A stretch of DNA of 64,000 nt from Eulemur rufifrons. Taxonomy: Eukaryota > Chordata > Mammalia > Primates > Lemuridae. The translations under genes and the position numbers were made by a program. The stretch covers positions 49,000,001 through 49,064,000 of the forward strand of contig NC_091010.1 in the NCBI RefSeq assembly GCF_041146395.1. Reading direction: 5' to 3'. The first letter of the stretch is position 1; every line of letters starts with the position of its first letter. Of this stretch, positions 41,231 to 60,427 are shown one piece after another. Below the pieces are notes generated by a model. It saw nothing but the letters and a program-made list of their open reading frames with translations. It was not told the origin of the DNA and did not search any database.

Positions 41231-41652
41231 CTCAGGCATCTTCTTATGGAGTGATAGGTCCATGGGGAGAAGTGGGAAGTCTTTGTCAGGTCTTTGCTTT
41301 TGTTTGCTACTGTCCCATTGTTCAGAGCAACTCCCCTGGCCAAGCCTAGAGTCAGAGAAGGAGAGGATGTAAAATTACAGGTACAAGGAATGAGTTCAGG
41401 GAGGGTATTAATTTTGGTTACTAATGCAACCAGTTTACACAGAAAGCTTGGAGTCTTTCTTGTCATTCCCACCAGCATGGTCTATAGATTTATCATCCAG
41501 ATCATCCAAATAGAATACACTCGAAATTAATAAGATGTCTCTTTGAATGCATAAATCCAACCACTGTATTGCAGATATTGCAATATATATTCGGTAGTTA
41601 TGTTTGGGAATATGAATACTTATCAGTCTACCTGTGCAGTAAATAATTTGAA

Positions 41653-41988
<336 letters not shown>

Positions 41989-42016
41989 CTATCTCATTAA
42001 GAATATCTAGTCAGGG

Positions 42017-42187
42017 CCAGGCACATTGTGTGTCTCATGCCTGTAATCTCAGCACTTTGGGAGGCTGAGGTAGGAGGATTGCTTGAGGCCAGAAGTTCGA
42101 GGCTGGCAGTGAGCTATGATCACTCCACTGCACTCCAGCCTGGGTGACAGAATGAGAACCTATCTCAAAAAAAAAAAAAAAAAAAAA
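42017..42187 (+). mobile_element. Alu with large internal deletion
   Basis: The left arm to ggccagaagttcgagg joins directly to the end of the right arm, ctggcagtgagctatgatcac, then a run of 20 A. Confidence 0.9.
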
Positions 42188-42380
42188 GTAAAAATAAAAA
42201 AAGAATGAGGAATGTCTATATAGTGTCTTCAAAGTTGTCCTTTTAAATGGCAGGCAGATGAGTCAAAGCAAAAAGTTTTCTTTTTCATATAGCCTAGAAA
42301 GTTATTAAATATCAGGGATATAAAATCAGACATATGGCTATATTGTGAACAAAATAAAATTATGGCCATTGCACTCTTTA

Positions 42381-42721
42381 TTTTCTTTCTTTTTTTTTTT
42401 TTTTTTGGAAGACAGAGTCTTGCTCTATTGCCCAGGCTAGAGTGCCATGGTGTCAGCCTAGCTCACAGCAACCTCAAACTTCTGGACTTAACCAATCCTT
42501 CTGCCTCAGCCTCCCGAGTAGCTGAGACCACAGGCATGCACCACCATGCCCGGCTAATTTTTCTATATATTTTTAGTGGTCCAGCTAATTTCTTTCTATT
42601 TTTAGTAGAGACGAGGTCTCACTCTTGCTCAGGCTGGTCTTGAACTCCTGAGCTCAAGCAATCCTCCTGCCTCGGCCTCCCAGGGTGCTAGGATTACAGG
42701 CATGAGCCACTGTGCCCGGCC
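42381..42721 (-). mobile_element. Alu, strepsirrhine type, with target duplication
   Basis: Full element. Perfect 11-bp duplication TGCACTCTTTA at 42370-42380 and 42722-42732. It lies 193 bp from the oppositely oriented Alu at 42017-42187. Confidence 0.95.
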
Positions 42722-42732
42722 TGCACTCTTTA

Positions 42733-43000
42733 AAAATTAAAAATAAAAAAAAGCAAAGTAGAGAAAAGTGTATATAGTAAGTTATTTGTATAAGAAAACG
42801 TGTTTTTCTTTATATATATTTTTAAATGGAAGGATAAACGGTGATATTTTTAAAGTGGTGACCTATGAGGGAAGGAAAGAACAGAATGGAGAGGACAGAA
42901 AGCCAGACTTCTGAATATACCTGTTTTGTAGATTTGTGAAATTTGTGAAAATGTAAAATTTTATAGATATTATAAAACAAAGTTAAATCAAAATGAAAAT
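42733..43000 (+). mobile_element. Old L1/HAL1-like 3' end
   Basis: A+T-rich; ctgttttgtagatttgtgaaatttgtgaaaatg...attataaaac. Tentative. Confidence 0.35.
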
Positions 43001-43006
43001 TTTTCC

Positions 43007-43445
43007 TGTATTAGTTTTCTGTGCTATATAATAAATTATCACAAAATTAGTGGTCTTAAAACAATGCACATTTCTGACCTTATAGTTGCTGTGGGTCTAG
43101 AGACTGGCTCAGCTTATCTCTGGGTCCTCTGCTCAGGTCCTTGCAAGGCTACAATGAAGGGGTGTTCACCAGGCTGCCTTCTTATTTGGAGACTCCATTG
43201 GGGAAGGATCTGCTTCCAGGTTCCCTCAGGTTGTTGAGAGAATTCCTTTCCTTGTGACTTCATGATTCAGGTTAGCTTGCTTCTTCCAAGTCAGCAATGG
43301 AGAAAAAGTCTCTGACCTGTGTGTGGGCGGGGTTACAGTCTCCTTTTTAAGGGCTTTCACTTAATTCAGTCAAGTCCACCCAGGATAATCTCCCTTTTAA
43401 TTAATGAAAGGTTATCTGATTTGGCCTTACACCCATTTAAAATTG
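43007..43445 (-). mobile_element. MaLR (MLT1-like) LTR
   Basis: tgtattagttttctgtgctatataataaattatcacaaaattagtgg...ccaggataatctcccttttaa. The 5' end of the LTR (right side) is lost. Confidence 0.7.
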
Positions 43446-43469
43446 CTACTATCAAAAAAACGAAAAATA

Positions 43470-43930
<461 letters not shown>

Positions 43931-45222
43931 GTTTTTTTTTTTAAGCCTAAATTTCAGACCAAGAACTAATTTTTTTTTAATGTGCTTGGGAGGGGTTTGA
44001 AGGGCAAAGCTGTATAGTGAGATGGTGGGATGGCCAAGCCCTATTGGATTAGGGTGAGAAAGAATTCCTTGGAAAATAGATTCTGTAGTATTCCATACCG
44101 TGTGCTTTCCTTTCTCCCCAGACTGTTTCAGTGTGGTTGGTGCCCGGGAGGAAGGATGGGGGTATGTTGATTTGGTTGATTAATTCAGTTTTCTCTGCTT
44201 CCAGACTCAATCTAGTGACTCACAGGGCAGTGACTTCTTAAGAGCATTGGGACAAAAACCCTGAGCCAGCCATACCAGGCCTGCCATTGAACGGTTCCAC
44301 TCTAGTTCTGTATACTCATGGTCTTGTTTTTTGTAATGAGGACAACACCTGAGATAAGATTTTTTTTTTTTAATCTGTTCAGCTCCTTACCTGGCTCCAC
44401 AAGGTTCCTCTCTTCATAATAACTGGAAACCAAGTGTTTTCTGTACGTAGGCCTGGGACAGAATCAGATTCTTCTCCTGAAAGGTACCAGAGCCACATTT
44501 CATCCTCATCATCCTCTTCCCTGAAGGAAAACCAAAGATGCTTATTTTGTCTGTCTCTCCCTAGCCTGTAAGTGCCAGGAACATAAACTCTCCCAACTCC
44601 CAGAACAAATGTAAAACAACAACAAAGCAAAAGCATTTATCCTAGAGTAATGTGTCTCTCCAGATTTCCAGACATCTGTGGAGCCAGTCTGCAGAGGCAC
44701 AATGACCTTCCTCTTTGAAATGTAGGCAAAATAAGGACTATGCTAAACTTAGGAACTTAGAAATGTTCATAGATACAAAATGTAGGTTTGCTTCAGAGCA
44801 AAAGTGCATTAGCTCTGTCCACCCCTAACCAATGGGAATAGCAGCCATCCTTACCTGGGCCTGTCCTGTTGTTGGTCTACAAATGTGTTTATCATTTTGA
44901 TTTTAGATTTTAGATGCTTTTAAGGACAGTGTTACCCTGAGTTGCAAAGCAGCAAGAATGCTGAAAGTGCTAATAAGAAATGATACACAGTGATGTTGGA
45001 AACTGAAATTGCAAGGGGCTGTTTTTATGTAACTGACAATGACCAGCAAGAGAAGAGGAAAAAGACAGAAATAGGAAAAGTTTGAGGTCTGTGGCAAGAG
45101 GACCGGCATCATTAGTCTGGTTAATTTAGGAGAATGTGAAGAGTTTGTTCAAGAACTTAAAAGCGAGGCTGGTGAAAATGACACTGGTGCCATTTTATTA
45201 TGAGCCAAGGATGGTTCCCTAG
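43931..45222. other. Unique intron sequence
   Basis: Nothing recognised beyond T runs at 43931-43942, 43970-43978 and 44361-44371. Confidence 0.5.
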
Positions 45223-45632
45223 TGTCTTAGTCTATTTTCTGTTGCTTATAACAGAATACCTGAAACTGGGTAATTTATAAAGAAAAGCAATTTATTTCTT
45301 ACATTTTTGGAGGCTGAGAAGTCCAAGGTCGAGGGGCCACATCTGGTGAGGGTCTTGTTGCTGATGGAGACTCTGCAGAGTCCCAAGGCAGCACAGGGCA
45401 TCACGTGACAAGGGGCTGAGCATGCTAGCTGAGATCTCTCTTCTTATAAAGCCACCAATCCCACTCCTGTGGTAGCTCATTAATCCATTAATCCATGAAT
45501 GGATTAATCCATTCATGAGGGAAAAGCCCTCATGATCCAATCACCTCTTAAAGGCCCATCTCTAGATACTACCACACTGGGGATTGAGTGTCAACATGAG
45601 TTTCAGAGGGGACAGACATTCAAACCATAGCA
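45223..45632 (-). mobile_element. Complete MaLR solo LTR with 5-bp target duplication
   Basis: Starts TGTCTTAGTC and ends CCATAGCA. The interior includes cctgaaactgggtaatttataaag and aatcacctcttaaaggcccatctc. A perfect 5-bp duplication CCTAG flanks it (45218-45222 and 45633-45637), as expected for LTR insertion. No internal retroviral sequence. It contains a 24-bp palindrome. Confidence 0.85.
45494..45517. repeat. 24-bp perfect palindrome inside the LTR
   Basis: The two 12-base halves (CATGAATGGATT and AATCCATTCATG) are exact reverse complements with no spacer. Further TTAATCCAT repeats precede it. Confidence 0.9.
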
Positions 45633-45637
45633 CCTAG

Positions 45638-45889
45638 ATTCCTGGCCCGTACAGATCGGTACTACTGCACTCAGATTCTTGCTGCGGTGGCCGTGCGATG
45701 GCTGCCAGCGCTGCACAGCAGAGGTGTCAAGGAGGGGGATCTTCTTTCTGACATCAAATATACAGATAATACATAAATACATTTCAGAGGTTAAAACTTC
45801 AGATTCTACAGATAAAGTCAATGTCCTCTGTGACCATACCACCCAATCTCAAGCCCCTCCCTAAGGGGACCCACTTCATCCATTTGGAC
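45638..45889. other. Unique intron sequence
   Basis: Nothing recognised. Confidence 0.5.
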
Positions 45890-46340
45890 CCACTTTAACC
45901 TTGCATGCTTCCAGACTTTTTTCTATGTATTCACCTTCTTCTAGGTACCTACGGAATGGTTTGGGTTTGTATGGTTTTCTTTCTTTCTTTAAGTGAAACT
46001 ATACTGCTTTTCACAGTTGGATTTTTCAATTAACAGTATGTCTTGGAGATTTTTATTTATCTAATTTTTTTTACTGTTGCCTGTGATTTTATTTATGGAT
46101 AAACCATAATTTAACCATTCCCCTGGTAATGCATATTAGGTTGTTGCCAGTTTTCTGCTATTGCAAACGGTGCACAGATGCAGTGACCTTGGAACAAGGA
46201 GGAACCAAGGAATGATCGTTGTTCGTTCCTCCTTTTGAGCAGGTTTTGCTCTAGGATATATACTTAGAAGTAGATGAGTAGGTAAAAGGGAAGATACCTT
46301 TTATATTAATAGATTCTGCCATTTGGTCCTTCAAAGTAAC
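45890..46340 (-). mobile_element. L1ME/HAL1-like fragment
   Basis: tcttggagatttttatttatc...ttatggataaaccataatttaaccattcccctg...taggttgttgccagttttctgctattgc. Confidence 0.6.
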
Positions 46341-46390
46341 TATACTAGTTTACAGGGCCCTGGCAACTAAATGGATTTTTTTTTTTTTTC

Positions 46391-46493
46391 TTATGGAACA
46401 CTTCACGAATTTGCATGTCATCCTTGCGCAGGGGCCATGCTAATCTTCTCTGTGTCGTTCCAGTTTTAGTATATGTGCTGCCGAAGTGAGCAC
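46391..46493 (-). pseudogene. U6 snRNA retropseudogene
   Basis: On the minus strand this reads as U6 spliceosomal RNA from its 5' end GTGCTCACTTCGG to CGTGAAGTGTTCCAT. I count five substitutions against the U6 sequence I remember. The ACAGAGA box and the GCAGCACATATACTA stretch are intact. The 3' end departs from U6: instead of TATTTTT it has TAAG and then a run of A (the T run at 46376-46389 on the + strand). An 8-bp duplication TGGATTTT flanks it (46372-46379 and 46494-46501). Tail plus duplication indicate L1-mediated retrotransposition. Upstream there is no recognisable snRNA promoter (PSE/TATA), so expression is unlikely. Confidence 0.9.
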
Positions 46494-46635
46494 TGGATTT
46501 TCATTTTAGATTTAACTGGTCTCTTCAGGGAAAAGATGGAAGAAGTAGAAGCATATGCTTGATTTTAAAGCTTCAGAAAAATCTCCTGGCTTTTTTTTTT
46601 TTTTTGGTTGAAATGTATGTAGGACTACAAGTTTA

Positions 46636-48007
<1,372 letters not shown>

Positions 48008-48023
48008 AAAACTTTACAACTGG

Positions 48024-51567
<3,544 letters not shown>

Positions 51568-51630
51568 ACTTCCTCCTGCCTCGGCCTCCCAAAGTGCTAG
51601 GATTACAGGCGTGAGCCACCCACGCCTGGC
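51568..51630 (-). mobile_element. Alu 5'-end fragment
   Basis: tcctgcctcggcctcccaaagtgctaggattacaggcgtgagcc only. Confidence 0.85.
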
Positions 51631-52925
51631 CCAGTCATTCTTATTTCATTTAAACAGTTTGGTTTGCACAACTTTAATTTTAAATTATTGTCAGTTCTGG
51701 TTAATAAAAGGTCATGACTCCAAACCTTTCCAGGCTTTTCTCTGTTTCCAGCCTAAATCGCTGACTGACTGGGGGTATATTTCTACAGGCAAGACAACAG
51801 GTAGGCATGAGAAGCTCGAGGGACCCGGCCCATCTGTCTCTCAAACTAGGAGCGATGGTGCCATCTACTGGGCACTTGCTGTTAGCTACAGGTTCTGTGG
51901 CCGGTCCTGCTTTCTGGTGACTTGGGTGAGAGTATCTATACAGTATTCCAGTGCAGGAATAATAACGTACAGCAGTAGAAAGCACATTGCGTAGGCACAC
52001 TATTTCCCGCTTATAGGCAAGGAAACAGGCTTGGATATTGTGGTTGGGCAAGTTGCCCAGGATCACAACGAGTAAGGGACAGAGGCAAATAGGAATAGGG
52101 CCTTTCCAACTCCAAAGTTCACCCTATGCCAGGATTTGCCAGAGCCAGAAGGAGATTTTAGCTGGTAACAGGTCAAGCCTGGTAACTAGGTAACAAGAGT
52201 AGTGGGGACATTCTTCCTTCTTCAGTTTTCTCTTTCACTCCTGCTGATTTTTTCTCTTTGCTATGACTCTTTAAACTTTTAAATCTCTTTGACCCTTGTT
52301 CATTCCTGTTTTTTTTTAAAAAAAAAAAAATATCTGTTTTTAACAATGTTACATAGACAACAGTATCAACTAGAAATTGATAAAATTCTGTTTTCATTGT
52401 ATTATTCTGAAGTTATCTGAAGTTATCAAATTATCTTCCACTTAATGGTTAGCAAACTGATTTTTCTATTTATTTTCGTTATTTAGTATAGTGATATGAA
52501 GTTACTGCTTAAGGTAAGTTTGTTTAGATTTTGAAAAGCAAGTCAATTTTAGGGAAAAAATACAGGCAGATAATGGTACAGGCACTACACAGATATGGCA
52601 AAAATCCTAACGGGTGTCATGGATGACTGAAAAGTTTGGGAAGTGTTGGGCTGTGCCCATCATCACTGACGTGCTGGCATGACCTCGGCAGTATTGGGGA
52701 TCCTTTCCTCATTTGTAGAAAGAAAATGTTGGTAGGTGATTGTTCAGGTCACGTAAACCTGTAAAATGCAGTGACATCCTGGCATTCTGAGTCAAGTTCC
52801 TCCCAGGCCTGGCTGCTGAGCCTGGAGTGGTAGTGACAAGGAATCCAAGGGTATGGCCTGGCTTCCCCTCTTTAGCCTTTCCTCCAAGCCTCCTTCCTTT
52901 TGCCTGCTACATTCTTTCTTTCTTT
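51631..52925. other. Mostly unique intron sequence with a MIR piece
   Basis: 52000-52090 (ttataggcaaggaaacaggcttgg...ggcaagttgcccaggatcac) is antisense MIR. The rest is unassigned. Confidence 0.55.
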
Positions 52926-53519
52926 TTTTTTAATAACAGCTTTATTGAGATATGATTTACATACCATATAATTCACAGTTGTGAAACTATCACCACAAAG
53001 AACCCTAGAACATTTTTATCGTCCAAAAAAGAAACCCCATACTGGTCACTCCTCATTCCCCCCAAGTCACTCCAGCCCTGGACATCTAAATCTGTGTCCA
53101 TAAATTTGTCTATTCAGGACATTGCAAGGAAATGGAATCATATATGGTCTTTCGTGACTGGCTTCTTTCACTTAGCATGTTTTTAAGGTTCATGTTGTAA
53201 CATATATTAGTACTTCATTTCTTTTTAGTGCCAGATAATATTCCATTGTATGGCTATACCACCTTTTGTTTATCCATCCATCAGTTGATGGACATTTGGG
53301 TTGTTTTCACCTTTGGGCTATTATGAATAATGCTACCATGAACATTCACGTTCAAATCTTTGTATAGTCATGTTCTCATTTCTCTTGGGTCTATACCTAC
53401 AAGTGAAATTCCTAGGTCATATGGTAACTCCATGTTTAATGCTTAGGGAAATCACTAAATTGTTTTCCAAAGGAGCTCTACCATTTTACATTCCCACCAG
53501 CAATGCACAAAGGTTCTAG

Positions 53520-53957
<438 letters not shown>

Positions 53958-54212
53958 TCATTGTGGTTTTGATTTACATTTCCCTAATGACTATTCGTGT
54001 TGAGCATCTTTTTATGTGCCTATTAGCTATTCATATATCTTCTTTGGAGAAATATATTCAGACCTTTTCTTCATTTTTAATTGGATTATGTCTTTAATTA
54101 TTGAGTTGTAAGAACATTTTATATATTCTGAATACAATATACTTAATATATTCTGTATACTTACCAGATACATAATTTGCAAATATTTTCTCTCATTCTG
54201 TGGGTTGTCTTT

Positions 54213-54745
54213 TTTTAAATTGTGGTTAAATATATGTAATATAAAATTTACTATTTTAACCATTTTTAACTGTTCCATGACATAGAGTTCACCCATGCCC
54301 ATGTTGTTGCATGTGTCAGAATGTCCTTCCTTTTTAAGGCCGAATAATATTCCATCTTATGTAAATACTACATTTTGTTAATCCATTCATGTGTTGATGG
54401 ACATTTGCGTTGTTTTCACCTTTTGGCTATTGTGAATAATGCTGTTATGAACATTGCTATACAAATATCTGCTTGAGACCCTGCTTTCAATTCTTTTGGC
54501 TATATACCCGGAAGTAAGATTGCTGGATCATATGGTAATTCTATGCTTAATGATTTGAGGAATCACCATACAGTTTTACACAGCAGCTGCACCATTTTAC
54601 ATTCCACCAGCAACGTACAAGGGTTCCAATTTCTCTGCTTCCTCGCCAACACTTGTTATTTTCTGGTTTTATTTATTTTTTTAGTAATATCCATCCTAAT
54701 GAGAATAAAGTAATATCTCAAAAGTGGCTTTGATTTGCATTTCTT
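54213..54745 (-). mobile_element. Second L1M fragment nested in the first
   Basis: Restarts with 3' UTR sequence (attgtggttaaatatatgtaatataaaatttac) and repeats the ORF2 end (ggccgaataatattccat, ttggctattgtgaataatgctg). The outer L1 then resumes at 54746 with cactttcttgatggtattg, exactly where 'gtgggttgtctttt' broke off. Confidence 0.75.
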
Positions 54746-55530
54746 TTCACTTTCTTGATGGTATTGTTTATAGCACAAAAGGTTTTATTTTGATGAAGTC
54801 CAATTTATCTATCCCTTGTTGCTTGTGCTTTTGGTATTGCGTCTAAGAAGCCATCGCCTAATCCGAGGTCAAAAGATTTACTCCTGTGTTTTCTTCTAAG
54901 AATTTTATAGTTTTAGCGATTGCAGTTAGGTCTGTTATCCATTTTGAGTTAATTTTTGTTTGTGGTATAAGGAAGAGATCCAGCTTCATTCTTTTGCATG
55001 TGGATATCCAGTTGTTCCAGCACCATTTGCTGAAAAGACTGTTCTTTCCTCTATTGAATTGTCTTGGCACCCTTGTCGAAAATTAATGGCCATAAATGTG
55101 AGAATTTATTTCTGGACTCTTAATTCTGTTACATTGATCAAATGGCTATCCTTATGCCAGTACCACACTGACTTGATTACTGTAGCTTCGTAGCAAGTTT
55201 TGAAATCGGGAAGGTTAAATCCTTCAATTCTGTTCTTCTTTTTCAAGGTTGTTTTGGCTTTTCTGGGTCTCTTGCATTTTCATAAGAATTTTAGAGTCGG
55301 TTTGTGAATTTCTGCAAAAAAGGCATGTGGCATTGTTATAGGGATTACATTCAATCTGTAGATCAATTTGGGGAAATTCTGCCATCTTAATAACATTAAG
55401 TCTTCCGATCCATGAACGTTGGATGTTTTTCCATTTATGTATGGTCTTCTCTAGTTTCTTTCAACAACATTTTGTAGTTTTCTAAGTATTATGTTCTTTT
55501 TGATGCTATTGTGAAGGAATTGTTTTTCTT

Positions 55531-55877
<347 letters not shown>

Positions 55878-56718
55878 GGAATTGTTTTTCTTAATTTCAT
55901 TTTTGAATTGTTTCTTGATAGTGTATTGAAATATAAGTGATTTTTGCATATTGTTCTTATACCCTACAACTTTGCTGAACATGTTTTTTAGTTCTAATAG
56001 ATTTTTTAGTGGATTCCTTAAGGTTTTCTATATACAAGATCATATCATCTGTGAATAGAGGCAGTTTTACTTCTTCATTTCCAATCTAGATGTCTTTTAT
56101 TTCTTTTGCTTACCTAATTGTCCTGGCTAGAACCTTTAATGCAATGTTGAATAGAAGTAGCAAGAGGGGGCATCTCTGTCTTGTTCCTGGTCTTAGGGGG
56201 AATTAATTCAGTCATTTCCCATCAAGTTAGCTCTGGGTTTTTTTTTATAGATGTCCTTTATCAGGTTGAGGAAATTCCAGCTATTTTTAGTTTGAGTGTT
56301 TTTGTCATGGAAAGGTATTGGATTTTGTCAAATCTAATGCTTTTTCTGTCTTTTGAGGTGATCATATGGTATTTTTTTAACCTTATTCTATTGATATATT
56401 ACATTGATTTTATTGTGTTTAACCAACCTTGCATTTCTAGGATAGATCTCATTTTGTCATTGTATATAACCCTTTCTATATATTACTGGATTCAGTTTGC
56501 TGGTATTTTGTTGAAGATTTTTGTCCTCAACATATGCATAAAGGATAATGGTCTATGGTGTGTTTTTTCCTTATGATGCCTCTGTCTAGTTTTGATATCA
56601 GAGCAATATTGGCTTCATAGAATGAATTGGGAAGTATTTCCTCTTCTTTTATTTTTGAAAGAGTTTGTGAAGAATCTTCTCTAAATGTTTGGTAGAATTT
56701 GCCAGTGAAGGAATCTGG

Positions 56719-58541
<1,823 letters not shown>

Positions 58542-58684
58542 AGAACACCTTCTGCAGCGGGGACCATGTGTCTTGGCACAGCCCTTTGGATAACAGTGAG
58601 TCAAGAATTCAGCACATGCTGCTGACCGAAGACCCACAGATGCAACCCGTGCAGACACCGTTTGGGATCGTTACCTTCCTCCAG
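58542..58684 (+). CDS. SUFU: SUFU exon 4 (residues 152-199)
   Basis: The exon begins with the last two bases of Glu152 and reads NTFCSGDHVSWHSPL, continues through LLTEDPQMQPVQTPFG and ends TFLQ. Its 143 nt match human c.455-597. The acceptor is gtctcccacag at 58531-58541 and the donor gtgagg at 58685. Incoming phase is 1 and outgoing phase 0. It continues the N-terminal SUFU domain. Asp159 and the Glu181-Asp182 pair, which I recall as part of the GLI-binding surface, are present. Residue 194 reads Ile (ATC), whereas I remember Val in human; this is a conservative change. About 80 bp upstream lies a second acceptor-like sequence, entered separately. Exons 4, 5 and 6 are clustered within 1.2 kb, in contrast to the long intron 3. 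Confidence 0.97.
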
Positions 58685-59412
58685 GTGAGGTGCAGGTTAG
58701 ACGTTGGCTTGAGCCTTTCCTGTGGGAAAAGTTCTGACAGGACAGGGGGGCTTGGGTAGGAGGAATGAAGGGAGTGGGAGGTTTCCTTTGGTTTTCTCTC
58801 ATTTTCTCTTCCCTCCAGTGGTTTTTCAAGTAGATTCAGATGGTTTAACCTGCTGAGATGAGAGAAAGAGGAAAGAGGAAGGGGCTGTTTGGGTGGGAGG
58901 GAATGGCTGTAACAGGGAGGGTGTTCTGTGAACTGGTAAAGACTGGGAGATTGGCAGGCACAGGACTCCCCAGCAGGAGCCAGCTCTGGGCTGGACTTGC
59001 CTTTTCCCAGAAGCACCGTGAATCTACTCCAGCTTTGGCCAGTGCCTGCTGTTGGTCACGATGAGATCCATGCAAAGGTTTGGTTGTCTCCCTGAACCTC
59101 CCCTGCTTCCAGAGACATGGCTTAACGACCCATCCTGAGTCGGCTCAGACCTTGATTTTTCTCCTCTGCAGCCTGGAGCTAGGCTCTGTGTCAGAAACCT
59201 GACCCGTCCCAGCAAGGGCAAGGGTCAGGCCTCAGTGCCTGTCTGTGGACCCAGACACTCCCTCCTAAGGGAACCACCCCAGTTTGGACACACCAGCGCC
59301 TGAGCACACGTCCTGCCTGGGGTCCCCCCACTTCAGGTGACCCTGAGAAAGCCTAGGTGGCTGATCCTCTGGGAGGGATGGCCATTAATAGACAGTGGCT
59401 TCTTGTCCTTAG
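58685..59412 (+). other. SUFU: SUFU intron 4 (728 bp)
   Basis: Unique sequence between exons 4 and 5, phase 0, with no recognised repeat. Purine-rich near 58855-58925. Confidence 0.9.
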
Positions 59413-59498
59413 ATCGTTGGGGTCTGCACTGAGGAGCTACACTCAGCCCAGCAGTGGAATGGGCAGGGCATCCTGGAGCTGCTGCGCACGGTGCCTGT
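59413..59498 (+). CDS. SUFU: SUFU exon 5 (residues 200-228)
   Basis: The exon reads IVGVCTEELHSAQQWNGQGI followed by LELLRTVP and the first two bases of codon 228. It is 86 nt, as in human c.598-683. The acceptor is cttgtccttag ending at 59412. The donor gtgagt at 59499 is a near-perfect match to the consensus. Incoming phase is 0, outgoing phase 2. It is part of the core of the N-terminal SUFU domain. The split codon joins to exon 6 as GT|C, giving Val228; I recall Ile in human. Only 184 bp of intron separate it from exon 6. Exons 5 and 6 together are 159 nt with phase 0 at both outer borders, so the pair could be skipped without a frameshift although neither could alone. Confidence 0.97.
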
Positions 59499-59682
59499 GT
59501 GAGTACCCACTGCCCGGGGCCTGGGGGCGGGGGTCCCTCCTTCACCCCACTCCCTGACAGCCCCTGACCAGGAGCTGTTCCCCTGTATTCTGGGCCTGGG
59601 GCAGCAAGCAGGGCAGGCTGCAGGCCTGGCCCTTCAGCTCCAGACCCTCAGTTACCATCATATCCCCTTTCCTTGTCCACAG
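59499..59682 (+). other. SUFU: SUFU intron 5 (184 bp)
   Basis: Short intron of phase 2 between the strong gtgagt donor of exon 5 and the CAG acceptor of exon 6. GC-rich, without repeats. Confidence 0.9.
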
Positions 59683-59755
59683 CGCTGGCGGCCCCTGGCT
59701 GATAACTGACATGCGGAGGGGAGAGACCATATTTGAGATCGATCCACACCTGCAA
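59683..59755 (+). CDS. SUFU: SUFU exon 6 (residues 228-252)
   Basis: Small exon that completes codon 228 and reads AGGPWLITDMRRGETIFEID then PHLQ. Its 73 nt equal human c.684-756. The acceptor is ccttgtccacag ending at 59682 and the donor is gtatgt at 59756. Incoming phase is 2, outgoing phase 0. Apart from the shared codon 228, every residue matches my memory of human SUFU. The segment closes most of the N-terminal domain before the linker region. It is followed by a 3.1 kb intron. I see no broken codon or unusual splice site. Confidence 0.97.
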
Positions 59756-60120
59756 GTATGTCTTGAGTGAGGAAAACCTTTCTAGCACACTGTGCCTAGG
59801 CCTCTTCCAAATAACACTGGCTTTCATCCTGGGAAAACGGAGAAGCTTTATATGTGAGTGAGTAGAAGAAATATGGCATAATTTGGAACTTGTCCCCTGA
59901 ATTCTGCAGAGCACATAGGGAGTAGAGCTTTTAGCCCAGGAAAGCTAGTCTCAGACACATATATTTTTGCATTTAAAAAGGAAAAATTTTATTGTATCTA
60001 AATTATATATCAGCTTAAAAAAATTAGATCACCAGCAATGAAAGAAAATAAGTGTAGTGGGTATTGCTTGCTTGCCTAGTATTCATTCCCTTACTTCCTC
60101 TCTTCTTAAAAGAACACAGG

Positions 60121-60427
60121 TGCTGTGGCTCACACCTGTAATCCCAGCACTTTGGTAGGCTGAGGTGGGAGGCTCACTTGAGGCTAGAAGTTTGAGACCA
60201 GCCTGGGTAACATAGCAAACCCTGTCTCTAAAAAAGATAAATAAATAGGAAAAAACTAGCAGGGTGTGGTGGCCTATACCTGTAGTCCCAGTTATTCAGG
60301 AGGCTGAGGTAGGAGGATTGCCTGAGCCCAGGAGTTCAAGGCTGCGGTGAGCCATGATGATGGCATTGCACTCTAGCCTAGGTGACAGAGAGAGACTCTC
60401 TCTCTAAAAAAATGAGAGAGAGAGAGA
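60121..60427 (+). mobile_element. AluJ-like dimer with target duplication
   Basis: tgctgtggctcacacctgtaatcccagcac to gactctctctc and a GA-rich tail (60412-60427). Duplication AGAACACAGG at 60111-60120 and 60428-60437. Confidence 0.93.

Noticed and set aside
45401..45409. Second TCACGTGA motif
   Set aside because: It belongs to the MaLR LTR and occurs in a decayed element without other support.
54858..55070. Apparent protein with the reverse-transcriptase C-terminal motif [11 protein letters not shown]
   Set aside because: It is a decayed, 5'-truncated L1 ORF2 broken by stops and three later insertions, not an active gene.
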